Shown here piece by piece: positions 53,459 to 61,157 of a stretch of DNA of 64,000 nt (position 1 is its first letter; every line of letters starts with the position of its first letter). Origin of the DNA: Bacillota bacterium. Lineage in GTDB: Bacteria > Bacillota > Clostridia > Tissierellales > Peptoniphilaceae. The DNA lies in assembly GCA_023442775.1 (NCBI GenBank), contig JAEZXH010000018.1, positions 366,156 through 430,155 of the forward strand, in the 5' to 3' direction. The notes beneath the pieces were generated by a model. The model saw only the letters and a list, made by a program, of their open reading frames with translations. It had not been told where the DNA came from and searched no databases. The position numbers were made by a program, and so were the translations under genes.

Positions 53459-54166
53459 TCATCCAATCCATTGAAATACGATGAGAGCAACGAGACTTCC
53501 TAGTAGGGCGCCGAGAATGACCTCCATGGGTTTGTGAATCTTTCCTTCGACCCTCGACTCCGCCACGAGAAGAGCCAGTCCAAAGGCGAGGGTGGTCACC
53601 AGCCCCTTGACGGCGATGAGGCTCACAATCGTCGCCATGCAAAAGGACAGTGCGGCGTGGCCACTGACTGCCCCACCTTGAAAAAAGGTCCCTCCACTTC
53701 GGTGCATGCCGAGAATCTTTCCTCCGATGACGAAGAGAAGAACGAGAAGAAGGGCCACAAAGGTGAGGTGAGGGTCGGAATTTCGTAATTTCACAATGAG
53801 AAGGTCCGCCTTCGAGGTGAAGCGATCAAAGAAGAGAAGGTAGGCGATGACCGCCGCATTGACTGCACTGAGAAGCACCGCCCCGGCGGCGATGTCCTTC
53901 GCCAATTTCGCCAGGGGGTTGTAGCTCTGTGTCACCAAGTCGACGGTGCGCTCAATCGCCGTATTCATAAGCTCACTGACGAGGACGAAACTCACAGCAA
54001 AGAGAAGGAGCATAAACTCCATCCGCGTGAGACCCATAAAGAGGCTTCCCCCGATGACCGCAATGGCGGCGAAGTAGTGAAACTTCATGTTCCGCTCGGT
54101 GCGAATGGTGGCAATCAGTCCCTCCACGGCGTGATTAAAGGAGCTGATGAAGTTTCCCTTCTTCAT
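53459..54166 (-). CDS. DgkA-type undecaprenol kinase fused to a PAP2-like phosphatase domain
   Basis: A 235-residue membrane protein. The N-terminal 120 residues are a DgkA domain with three membrane segments and the signature ELMNTAIERTVDLVT followed by KDIAAGAVLLSA; Gram-positive members phosphorylate undecaprenol. The C-terminal half is PAP2-like with SGHAALSF and SRVEGKIHKPMEV; the usual Asp after the histidine is Glu here and the first KxxxxxxRP motif is only partly recognisable. The two activities would interconvert undecaprenol, its phosphate or pyrophosphate. It overlaps ybeY by four bases. Confidence 0.88.
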   Translation of the reverse strand: MKKGNFISSFNHAVEGLIATIRTERNMKFHYFAAIAVIGGSLFMGLTRMEFMLLLFAVSFVLVSELMNTAIERTVDLVTQSYNPLAKLAKDIAAGAVLLSAVNAAVIAYLLFFDRFTSKADLLIVKLRNSDPHLTFVALLLVLLFVIGGKILGMHRSGGTFFQGGAVSGHAALSFCMATIVSLIAVKGLVTTLAFGLALLVAESRVEGKIHKPMEVILGALLGSLVALIVFQWIG

Positions 54167-54618
54167 ACTTCACCCTCGTCTCTTCCCATGGAAAGAGTTG
54201 CGAGAATCCGTTCCTCTTTTTCCCGCATCAGGCGCTTTTCTTCTTCCTCTTCATGGTCGTAGCCCAGGAGATGGAGAAGACTGTGGACCGAGAGGTAGGA
54301 GAGCTCCCTCTTTTCCGAGTGGCCGTATTCCTCGGCCTGCTCCTTCACCTTCTGAAGATTGATGACCACGTCCCCGAGGAGCAAACACCCCTCAGGGTCT
54401 CGCTCCTCGAGGGGAAAACTCAAGACATCGGTCACCCGATCCACCCCGCGGTACTCCCGGTTTAAGATGTGAATCGTCTCCGCATCGACGAGGGAGATGC
54501 TCACTTCCCAGGGCCCTTCAATCCCCTCTTCCGAGAGGGTCGCCTCGACGAGGGGAATGAAATCCTCCTCGCAAAGAGATGTGTCTCCCGCGTCAAGAAG
54601 AAGGCGCTTCTGGGTCAT
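54163..54618 (-). CDS. ybeY: endoribonuclease YbeY
   Basis: A 151-residue metal-dependent RNase in rRNA maturation and ribosome quality control. The zinc triad is in HSLLHLLGYDH (His112, His116, His122). LNREYRGVDRVTDVLSFP is the other conserved block. The ATG at 54616-54618 (MTQKRLLLDAGD) overlaps the phoH end by 26 bases; longer in-frame starts inside phoH are not family-like. Confidence 0.95.
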   Translation of the reverse strand: MTQKRLLLDAGDTSLCEEDFIPLVEATLSEEGIEGPWEVSISLVDAETIHILNREYRGVDRVTDVLSFPLEERDPEGCLLLGDVVINLQKVKEQAEEYGHSEKRELSYLSVHSLLHLLGYDHEEEEEKRLMREKEERILATLSMGRDEGEV

Positions 54619-55597
54619 GAGCCTCTCCTTTCTCCCGGTCCTCCTGGTCCTTCTTCTCGTAGCGTTCGTAGGCTTCGATGATCCGTTGGACCAGAGGATG
54701 GCGGACAATGTCGCCGCGGCCGAGGCGCACCACGTCGATGCCCTTCACTCCATCGAGAATCTTAAGGACACTCTTGAGCCCCGATTGTTTCCCTCTTGGA
54801 AGGTCAATCTGGGTCACGTCTCCTGTGATGATGGCCTTGGAGCCGTAGCCGAGGCGGGTGAGGAACATCTTCATCTGTTCTCTCGTCGTGTTCTGGGCCT
54901 CGTCGAGGATGACATAGGCACCATCGAGGGTCCGTCCACGCATGTAGGCCAGGGGTGCCACTTCGATCAAGCCCTTCTCCAGGCACTTTTGATAACTCTC
55001 AGCACCTAAGATGTCGAAAAGAGCATCGTAGAGGGGACGGAGGTAGGGGTCCACCTTCATCTGTAAGTCCCCGGGCAAGAACCCAAGGCTCTCCCCAGCT
55101 TCCACTGCTGGACGCGTCAAGATGATACGCTGGACTTCCCGCGCCTTAAAGGCCTTGACGGCACAGGCCATGGCGAGATAGGTCTTCCCCGTTCCCGCCG
55201 GCCCAATCCCAAAGACCACATCGTGGTCCTTGATGGCGTCGAGGTAGCGCTTCTGTCCCAGGGTCTTTGCCCGAATGGGGCGACCCATCGCCGTCGTCAC
55301 CACGATTTCTTCGAGGATTTGACGGAGGCTCCCCTCTCCCCGCTGTGTACACTCAAAGGCGTAGGCGATGTCTCTCTCGTCGAGACGCTTTTGAATCTTT
55401 AAGACCTCAATGAGCTCCTCAATGAGGGTCTTCGCAAAGTGAACCTCTTCTTCCTCCCCCTCGATGAGAATCCCTTCATCTTGGAGATGAAGACGGGTAT
55501 TCGTCAAGGTCTCCAGTTGTTTTTGATGGGCATCGAGATGGCCAAAGAGTCCGGTGAGAAGACGCGGATCGGTCACCTCGACATGCACATGTGCCAT
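54593..55597 (-). CDS. PhoH family ATPase
   Basis: A 334-residue PhoH-like protein with Walker A GPAGTGKTY (132-140), LTRPAVEAGESLGFLPGDLQMKVDPYLRPLYDAL, and Walker B YVILDEAQNTTREQMKMFLTRLG, ITGDVTQIDLP. The family is linked to RNA metabolism and pairs with ybeY across bacteria. It is the first gene of a 15-gene transcript and lies only about 22 bases after the yqeY terminator, with no promoter space visible. Confidence 0.95.
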   Translation of the reverse strand: MAHVHVEVTDPRLLTGLFGHLDAHQKQLETLTNTRLHLQDEGILIEGEEEEVHFAKTLIEELIEVLKIQKRLDERDIAYAFECTQRGEGSLRQILEEIVVTTAMGRPIRAKTLGQKRYLDAIKDHDVVFGIGPAGTGKTYLAMACAVKAFKAREVQRIILTRPAVEAGESLGFLPGDLQMKVDPYLRPLYDALFDILGAESYQKCLEKGLIEVAPLAYMRGRTLDGAYVILDEAQNTTREQMKMFLTRLGYGSKAIITGDVTQIDLPRGKQSGLKSVLKILDGVKGIDVVRLGRGDIVRHPLVQRIIEAYERYEKKDQEDREKGEAHDPEAPSS

Positions 55598-55618
55598 AGC
55601 AACTCCCTTCTTTATGTC

Positions 55619-55646
55619 AAAAAGGACCTGAGGTCACCCCCAGGTC
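55619..55646 (-). terminator. terminator after rpsU-yqeY
   Basis: GACCTG and CAGGTC arms, extendable by further G-C pairs, followed by CTTTTT on the minus strand. The hairpin starts five bases after the yqeY stop codon and ends about 22 bases before the phoH ATG. Confidence 0.82.
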
Positions 55647-55651
55647 TTTGA

Positions 55652-56095
55652 CTAATCCAGTATGGTAAGGGCGATCTGATTGACGCGTTTTCCGTCGGCT
55701 CGTCCCTGCACCTTTGGCATGACCGCCTTCATCAAACGTCCAATCTCCTTCTTGGAGGTGATCCCCTCTTCCTGCACAACCTCGCGGACAATGGCGAGGA
55801 GTTCTTCTTCCGAGAGTTGTTCGGGGAGATAGTCGAGCAGGATATGAATCTCAGCCTCTGCGGCATCGATGAGGTCTTTACGCTCACCCTTCTTAAATTC
55901 TTCAATGGCACCCTTGCGCTCTTTGACCTGCTTGGCGATAATCGCCTCGATTGCAGCGTCATCGAGTTCCGTGCGCTCATCGACCTCGCGCTGTTTAATC
56001 GCGGCGCGCACGAGGGTGATGGTGTCCTTGCGGACCTTGTCTTTTTCTCTCATGGCGACCTTAAGGTCTTCCATGAGCTTGTCTTTTAACGACAC
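55652..56095 (-). CDS. GatB/YqeY domain protein
   Basis: A 147-residue YqeY protein homologous to the tail domain of GatB, with KVRKDTITLVRAAIKQREVDER, AEIHILLDYLPEQLSEEEL and GRLMKAVMPKVQGRADGKRVNQI. It may bind tRNA, but its role is not defined. GTG start behind AGAGGTG, 11 bases after rpsU; rpsU-yqeY is a conserved pair. Confidence 0.94.
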   Translation of the reverse strand: MSLKDKLMEDLKVAMREKDKVRKDTITLVRAAIKQREVDERTELDDAAIEAIIAKQVKERKGAIEEFKKGERKDLIDAAEAEIHILLDYLPEQLSEEELLAIVREVVQEEGITSKKEIGRLMKAVMPKVQGRADGKRVNQIALTILD

Positions 56096-56106
56096 GTAAG
56101 CACCTC

Positions 56107-56283
56107 TTATCTGCGCTTCTTTCTACGAGCCTCTTCCGACTTCTTCTTACGACGGACGCTTGGCTTTTCGTAGTGTTCTCTCTTTCTGACTTCCTTCAAG
56201 ACGCCGCTGTTTGCACATTGACGCTTAAAACGCTTCAGAGCACTGTCGAGAGATTCGTTTTCTCCTACGCGGATTTCCGACAT
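56107..56283 (-). CDS. rpsU: 30S ribosomal protein S21
   Basis: A 58-residue basic protein, the usual S21 length, starting [24 protein letters not shown] and ending in an Arg/Lys-rich helix ([15 protein letters not shown]). It helps initiation on 30S subunits. The ATG at 56281-56283 is chosen over an upstream in-frame ATG because it matches the family and has a purine-rich GGGGAGGGG leader. Own promoter directly upstream. Confidence 0.97.
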   Translation of the reverse strand: MSEIRVGENESLDSALKRFKRQCANSGVLKEVRKREHYEKPSVRRKKKSEEARRKKRR

Positions 56284-56339
56284 GTTTTCCCCTCCCCTCT
56301 TTTTCAAGAGTCTCCATCCTCAGGGACAGATTCTATATA

Positions 56340-56368
56340 ATTATACCTAAACTGCCCCGAAGATGCAA
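56340..56368 (-). promoter_or_regulatory. promoter of rpsU-yqeY
   Basis: -35 TTGCAT (56363-56368) and -10 TATAAT (56340-56345) at 17-base spacing, overlapping nothing but the end of the gap after the HIT gene. Confidence 0.85.
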
Positions 56369-56379
56369 GAACTTTTCCA

Positions 56380-56721
56380 TCAGCCCGGAGGCCAATTGAG
56401 AGATCTCCCCCCAAGGACGTGAAAGTGCAAGTGACCCACACTCTGCCCCGCTTCTTCTCCGCAGTTGGAGACGATGCGATAGGCCCCTTCGATGCCCTTT
56501 TCCTTGGCGATCTTTGAGGCGACGCGGAGGATGTGCCCCCCTAGGAGTTCATCCTCTTCTTCTAATGCGTCAAGGCTCTTCAGGTGCTTCTTAGGGATCA
56601 CCAAGAAGTGGACCGGTGCCTGGGGCTCAATGTCGTCGAAGACGTAGACGAACTCGTCTTCATAGAGCTTTTTCGAGGGAATCTCTCCAGAGATAATCTT
56701 GCAAAATAAACAAGAATCCAT
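56380..56721 (-). CDS. HIT family protein (HinT-like)
   Basis: A 113-residue histidine-triad nucleotide-binding protein with the triad HLHFHV at residues 97-102 and an N-terminal CLFCKIISGEIPSK with two cysteines of a possible zinc site (the other ligands are His residues later in the chain). HinT proteins hydrolyse AMP-lysine-type phosphoramidates. It follows mtaB directly behind AAGGAGG and ends the dnaJ operon. Confidence 0.94.
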   Translation of the reverse strand: MDSCLFCKIISGEIPSKKLYEDEFVYVFDDIEPQAPVHFLVIPKKHLKSLDALEEEDELLGGHILRVASKIAKEKGIEGAYRIVSNCGEEAGQSVGHLHFHVLGGRSLNWPPG

Positions 56722-58035
56722 TTATTCCTCCTTCCATGGCTTTGCCACGACGGGCTCCTCTTCTGTCTCTATCTTAACACGAAGAATCTCGTTTTTTAAG
56801 GGCCTCGAGGACGCCATAGCCACCCTCAAGTAATTCGTCGTATACCCTTCGTAGATGCCCGGGGCACTCTCCTCTTCAAAGAGGACTTCGAGGGGGCGCC
56901 CAAAGTTTTTCCGAGAGAATCTCTTCGCCGACTCCTCCCCAATCCTTATGATGCGCTCACTGCGCCTCGTCTTTTCCTCTCCAGAGACTTGGTCGGGAAG
57001 CTTCGCCGCCACCGTACCTTGACGGGGAGAATACTTGAAGACGTGAAGCCTCGAGAACTCCACCTTCTTGAGAAACTCCTCCAGCTCCTTGACGTGACGC
57101 TCCTCTTCTCCGGGAAATCCTACAATGATGTCCGTGGAGAGGCCCACATAGGGCATGACCTCACGGATGAGCTCCACCTTTTCGTAGAATTCCTCGGCGG
57201 TGTATTGGCGGCGCATCGCCTTGAGAATCTGGTTTGAGCCGTGTTGAAGACTGAGGTGGAAGTGATCGCAGAGCTTTCCCGTCGCCATGGTGCGCTCAAG
57301 AAATTCTCTCGTAATCGCCGATTGCTCCATACTCGAGAGGCGAATCCGCTCGATTCCGTCGACCTTGGCAATGGACTCGATGAGCCCCGCAAGATCCGTT
57401 TCCTTCGTGTCCAGGCCATAGCTGGCGACGTGGATTCCCGTGAGGATGAGTTCCTTGTACCCATTCTCCGCCAAGCGACGGGCTTGAAGGACGGCGTCCT
57501 CGAGGGGCCGACTGCGCACCGGGCCTCGTGCAAAGGGAATGATGCAATAACTGCAGTAGCGATTGCACCCATCTTGAACCTTGAGATAGGCCCGGTTCAT
57601 GTCACTTTGCTTTTCCGTCTCGATGTCTTGGAAAACACGAAAACGGGAGATGTCCTCGACATAGACCCCTCCGCGCCCCTTCATCGCCTCTTCACAATAG
57701 GAGACGACCTTCTCCCGGTCCTTCGTCCCGAGCACCACATCGACCCCTTCGAGGGCTGCAACTTCCTCTGGTTTCACCTGGGCATAGCACCCGACGACGC
57801 AGACCACGGCCTCGGGGTTCTCTCGTTTTGCCCGGCGAATCATCTGGCGGCTCTTCCGATCCGAGAGGTTCGTCACCGTACAGGTGTTGATGAGATAGAC
57901 GTCAGCGAAGTCATCGGTCTCGTCCATTTTGCGATATCCAGACTTCAGGAAGAGTTCCTCCATGGCCTCGGTCTCGTATTGATTGACCTTACACCCCAAG
58001 GTGAGGGTGTGTAGAATTTTTTCTCGCTCCATCAT
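56722..58035 (-). CDS. mtaB: tRNA t6A37 methylthiotransferase MtaB
   Basis: A 437-residue radical SAM methylthiotransferase. The N-terminal UPF0004 domain has three cysteines (LGCKVNQYE, NTCTVTNLSD, VGCYAQ), the radical SAM cluster is CNRYCSYCIIP near residue 153, and a C-terminal TRAM-like region ends the protein. MtaB (YqeV) makes ms2t6A in tRNA; LGCKVNQYE rather than a MiaB-type start supports this over MiaB. It overlaps rsmE by four bases. Confidence 0.94.
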   Translation of the reverse strand: MMEREKILHTLTLGCKVNQYETEAMEELFLKSGYRKMDETDDFADVYLINTCTVTNLSDRKSRQMIRRAKRENPEAVVCVVGCYAQVKPEEVAALEGVDVVLGTKDREKVVSYCEEAMKGRGGVYVEDISRFRVFQDIETEKQSDMNRAYLKVQDGCNRYCSYCIIPFARGPVRSRPLEDAVLQARRLAENGYKELILTGIHVASYGLDTKETDLAGLIESIAKVDGIERIRLSSMEQSAITREFLERTMATGKLCDHFHLSLQHGSNQILKAMRRQYTAEEFYEKVELIREVMPYVGLSTDIIVGFPGEEERHVKELEEFLKKVEFSRLHVFKYSPRQGTVAAKLPDQVSGEEKTRRSERIIRIGEESAKRFSRKNFGRPLEVLFEEESAPGIYEGYTTNYLRVAMASSRPLKNEILRVKIETEEEPVVAKPWKEE

Positions 58036-58715
58036 CGCCTCCCTTGGATGGCAAAACTCGCCACAACCCCTGCAGTTTCCGTCCGAAGTATCCTCTTGCC
58101 AAGTGTGACGGGGATGGCTCCGTGTTCCTTAAGAAGAGCCACTTCCTCCCGGCTCCATCCTCCCTCCGGCCCCACGAAGAGGGCAATGGGCCCCTCTTGG
58201 AGGTTGACCTTGTGAAGAGAAGTCTCTTCTTCCTCTTCGTCACAGAGGATGAGCTGGACCCCCTTGAGAATATCAAGGGCCTTCGCGAGAGTCATGGAGT
58301 CTTCGAGGACGGGAATCCCACTGGCCTTGGACTGCATCGCCGCACTGCGAAGAATCTCTTCCCAGCGCTTTCGCTTCTTTTCCTCTTTCCCCGACATCTT
58401 CACCACGGTGCGACTCGTCTCCAGGGGAATGAAGCGTGTAATCCCCACTTCTGTGCCGTGCTTCAGGATCTCCTCAAATTTCGTGGCCTTCGGTAGCCCC
58501 TGGCACAGGATGAGCTCTGGTTCCTCTTCGAGAATCGACTCTCCGAGGACGTGAAGGGCCCCCTCTTCATAGCAGGTTTCGTAGAGGCGTCCTTCATAGA
58601 CCACCTCCACCTTCTCCCCATCGCGGACCCGCAACACATTCTTGAGGTGATGGGCGTCGGCCTTGGAGAGAATCATCACATCCTCTTCTCTGCCCTCGCC
58701 GAAGAACCGATTCAC
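58032..58715 (-). CDS. rsmE: 16S rRNA (uracil-1498-N3)-methyltransferase RsmE
   Basis: A 227-residue SPOUT methyltransferase with an N-terminal PUA-like domain (HHLKNVLRVRDGEKVEVV) and the knot region IALFVGPEGGWSREEVALL and LGKRILRTETAGVVA. I choose a GTG start (58713-58715, MNRFFGEG) overlapping the prmA stop, with GAGGA upstream. The prmA-rsmE pair is conserved. Confidence 0.95.
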   Translation of the reverse strand: MNRFFGEGREEDVMILSKADAHHLKNVLRVRDGEKVEVVYEGRLYETCYEEGALHVLGESILEEEPELILCQGLPKATKFEEILKHGTEVGITRFIPLETSRTVVKMSGKEEKKRKRWEEILRSAAMQSKASGIPVLEDSMTLAKALDILKGVQLILCDEEEEETSLHKVNLQEGPIALFVGPEGGWSREEVALLKEHGAIPVTLGKRILRTETAGVVASFAIQGRR

Positions 58716-59632
58716 GAGGCTTTCCTCGCAACAATCACTGCCCACTCTCCACGGGTATTCTCTTCAAGAATTGAAAAGCCTGCATCTTCGAGGGCACGGC
58801 GTACGAGATCGCGCTTTTCGAGGATGATTCCCGAGGTGATGAAGATCCCGCCGTCCTTGAGTTTCGTAGAGAGGTCGGGCACCATCCCCGCAATGATTTC
58901 GGCGATGATGTTGGAGATGACCAAATCCCCTGGGACATCGATGAGGTCCATGAGGTTCCCCTCGAGAAAGGTGCATCGATCCTCCACCCCGTTGAGCTTG
59001 GCGTTTTGATGGGAGGCCACCATGGCGACGGGGTCGATATCAATCCCGAGGACCTCACGAGCGCCAAGGCGCGCGGCGACCACGGAGAGAATCCCCGAGC
59101 CACAGCCGATGTCATAGACGAGGTCATTCTCTTGAACATACTTCTCTAAGGCCTCCATACAGAGCCCCGTAGTTTCGTGGGTTCCGCTTCCAAAGGCCAT
59201 TCCCGGGTCCATGGTAATGACGAGTTCTCCCTCTTTCGCCTCATAGTCCTCCCAAGAGGGAACGATGACCAGGTGTTCCCCCACGGGGAGGGGCTTGTAG
59301 TACTTCTTCCACTCGTTGGCCCAATCCTCGTCCTTGACCACCGTCATCGTCGGGTCGCCAAGTTTCTTTTCTTCGAGGTCGCGAAGAACACGCTTTACCT
59401 CTTCGTCTTCTTCCGAGGCGTCGGGGAGATAGAAGGTGATGCGAAGGGCGTCGCCGGCGACGTCAAAGACTTTTTCGTCGACGAAGTCCCAGGCCTGCTC
59501 CGGGCGATGGAGCTCCTCCAAGAGTTCCACACTCTCTTCTTGGTAGAACTCGATGCCCCAGTCCTCTAACGCGTCTACGAGTGCCTCACGCCTGTCGATG
59601 GTGCTGTCAATCCTCATCTCGAGATAGTTCAT
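58712..59632 (-). CDS. prmA: ribosomal protein L11 methyltransferase PrmA
   Basis: A 306-residue methyltransferase with the PrmA N-terminal substrate-recognition domain, ITMDPGMAFGSGTHETTGLCMEALEKYV, YDIGCGSGILSVVAARLGA (SAM loop), GIDIDPVAVA-like VLGIDIDPVAM and LVISNIIAEII (catalytic NPP-type loop). The ATG at 59630-59632 follows GGAGG and overlaps the dnaJ end by 26 bases. Confidence 0.96.
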   Translation of the reverse strand: MNYLEMRIDSTIDRREALVDALEDWGIEFYQEESVELLEELHRPEQAWDFVDEKVFDVAGDALRITFYLPDASEEDEEVKRVLRDLEEKKLGDPTMTVVKDEDWANEWKKYYKPLPVGEHLVIVPSWEDYEAKEGELVITMDPGMAFGSGTHETTGLCMEALEKYVQENDLVYDIGCGSGILSVVAARLGAREVLGIDIDPVAMVASHQNAKLNGVEDRCTFLEGNLMDLIDVPGDLVISNIIAEIIAGMVPDLSTKLKDGGIFITSGIILEKRDLVRRALEDAGFSILEENTRGEWAVIVARKAS

Positions 59633-60758
59633 CGCGTGCCTCCTCAAACCAATCCTTCACCCGTTCAAAAAATCCCTTCCGCTCCTCTTGGACAATCTTC
59701 GGAGCGCGCTGGCGGAGACTTTCGAGAATCTCTCGCTCTTCCTTCGACACCTTTTTCGGGACGATGATCTCCGTGCGGACGTAGAGATCACCTCGCCCTT
59801 GACGGCGCAAGTAGGGAACCCCTTTGCCCTTTAAGCAGAAGACTTCCCCGCTCTGGGTCCCCGCAGGAATCTCCAGGGTCTCCATGGCGTCAAGACTTGG
59901 GACTTCGAGGGTTGCGCCGAGGACGGCATCCACGTAGCTGATGGGCATCTCGACGGTAATGTCCTGCCCATGGCGCTTGAAGATCGGGTCCTCGTGGACC
60001 GACACATAAATGTAGAGGTCTCCCGGTGCGCCACCATCGTAACCACGATGCCCCTCTCCTCGAAGGGAGATGACACTCTGGTTGTCCACGCCGGCGGGGA
60101 TGTTCACCTCAATGGTGCGGGTGAAGACCTTGCGCCCAGTGCCGTGACAATCCTCACAGGGCTCATCGATGATTTCTCCCGTGCCGTGACAGTCGGGACA
60201 GGGCACCACTTGGACCACGCGCCCAAAGGGAGAGCTCACACTCTGGCGAACTTGCCCCGTCCCGTGACAGGTTTCGCAGCGGTGCTTCTCCGTTCCCGGC
60301 TTTGTTCCCTCTCCGTGGCAGGTTTCACACTCTTCTTCTCGGCGAATCGTCACCTTGCGACTCGTGCCGAAGACCGCTTCCTTAAACTCGAGGCGCACTT
60401 CGACGCGAATGTGCTCGCCGCGTCGGGGGACTCGTTGTTGTCCCCCACGATAGTCCCCGCGAAAACCGCCGCCGAAGATGTCGAAGATGTCTTCAAAAAT
60501 GTCTCCGAAGCCTCCAAAACCTCCACCGGAAGTCTGGTCCCCAAGTCCCTCTTCTCCGTAGAGGTCATAGCTTCGTCTCTTCGATTCGTCGGAGAGAACT
60601 TCATAGGCTGTATTGATTTCCTTAAAGCGGTGTTCCGCTTCTTCATCCCCAGGGTTTAGGTCGGGGTGGTGCTTTTTCGCCTCTTGTCGATAGGCCCGTT
60701 TAATCTCTTGTTGGGTGGCCTCTCGGGAGACGCCTAAGATCTCATAAAAGTCTCGCAT
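59607..60758 (-). CDS. dnaJ: molecular chaperone DnaJ
   Basis: A 383-residue type I J protein: J domain with HPD (KKHHPDLNPGD), a Gly/Phe-rich region (SGGGFGGFGDIFEDIFDIFGG), four CxxCxGxG zinc repeats (about 145-215) and the C-terminal substrate domains. It stimulates DnaK ATPase and holds unfolded clients. The ATG at 60756-60758 (MRDFYEILGVS) is the family start. Unlike the usual dnaKJ arrangement it is split from dnaK by a terminator and a 390-base gap with its own promoter. Confidence 0.97.
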   Translation of the reverse strand: MRDFYEILGVSREATQQEIKRAYRQEAKKHHPDLNPGDEEAEHRFKEINTAYEVLSDESKRRSYDLYGEEGLGDQTSGGGFGGFGDIFEDIFDIFGGGFRGDYRGGQQRVPRRGEHIRVEVRLEFKEAVFGTSRKVTIRREEECETCHGEGTKPGTEKHRCETCHGTGQVRQSVSSPFGRVVQVVPCPDCHGTGEIIDEPCEDCHGTGRKVFTRTIEVNIPAGVDNQSVISLRGEGHRGYDGGAPGDLYIYVSVHEDPIFKRHGQDITVEMPISYVDAVLGATLEVPSLDAMETLEIPAGTQSGEVFCLKGKGVPYLRRQGRGDLYVRTEIIVPKKVSKEEREILESLRQRAPKIVQEERKGFFERVKDWFEEARDELSRDED

Positions 60759-60824
60759 ATCTTCCCCCAATATTTTTTCTTCGCAAAAAGAACCTTCACA
60801 ACGTCAGCGAAGGTCAGTTTCTCT

Positions 60825-60853
60825 ATTATACACGAAATGCGCCTTCCCCACAA
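60825..60853 (-). promoter_or_regulatory. promoter of dnaJ
   Basis: -35 TTGTGG (60848-60853) and -10 TATAAT (60825-60830) at 17-base spacing. An inverted repeat ACCTTC-N11-GAAGGT (60792-60814) lies in the transcribed leader. No CIRCE element is visible here. Confidence 0.7.
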
Positions 60854-60859
60854 CAAGCC

Positions 60860-61126
60860 CCACACAAAGTACACACAACCTACTCAAGTGCCTCGAATCG
60901 CCTTGATGGGTCCCCGAAGAAGAACTCGCCCCCTTTCAACAGTGTATTCGCGTGATGCGATTTCGTCTCCATAGGAGCGACCGCTATGAATCCCCTCTTT
61001 TTAAGACTTGGGGCATTTCGCAACGAGGCACGTCCTCGGAAGAAAACACTGACCACCTTCGGGGAATGAGCGAGCGACAAATCTCAACATATGGGACCCG
61101 TTCATCTCATTGCCCATGTTCCGCAC
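60860..61126. other. non-coding gap between dnaK and dnaJ
   Basis: About 270 bases without a gene I can support. On the minus strand there is a 66-codon frame (60880-61080) and a 38-codon frame starting with ATG near 61116, both without a Shine-Dalgarno and without recognisable family features. No CIRCE repeat, tRNA or riboswitch core was seen. It may hold an unrecognised small RNA or regulatory leader. Confidence 0.5.
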
Positions 61127-61151
61127 AAAAAAAAAGGCCACCCGAGGTGGC
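61127..61151 (-). terminator. terminator after dnaK
   Basis: GCCACC-TCG-GGTGGC hairpin followed by nine T on the minus strand, starting seven bases after the dnaK stop codon. Confidence 0.92.
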
Positions 61152-61157
61152 TCTTTT

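Noticed and set aside
60880..61080. A 66-codon minus-strand frame between dnaK and dnaJ
   Set aside because: No Shine-Dalgarno and no recognisable motif; listed only as part of the non-coding gap.
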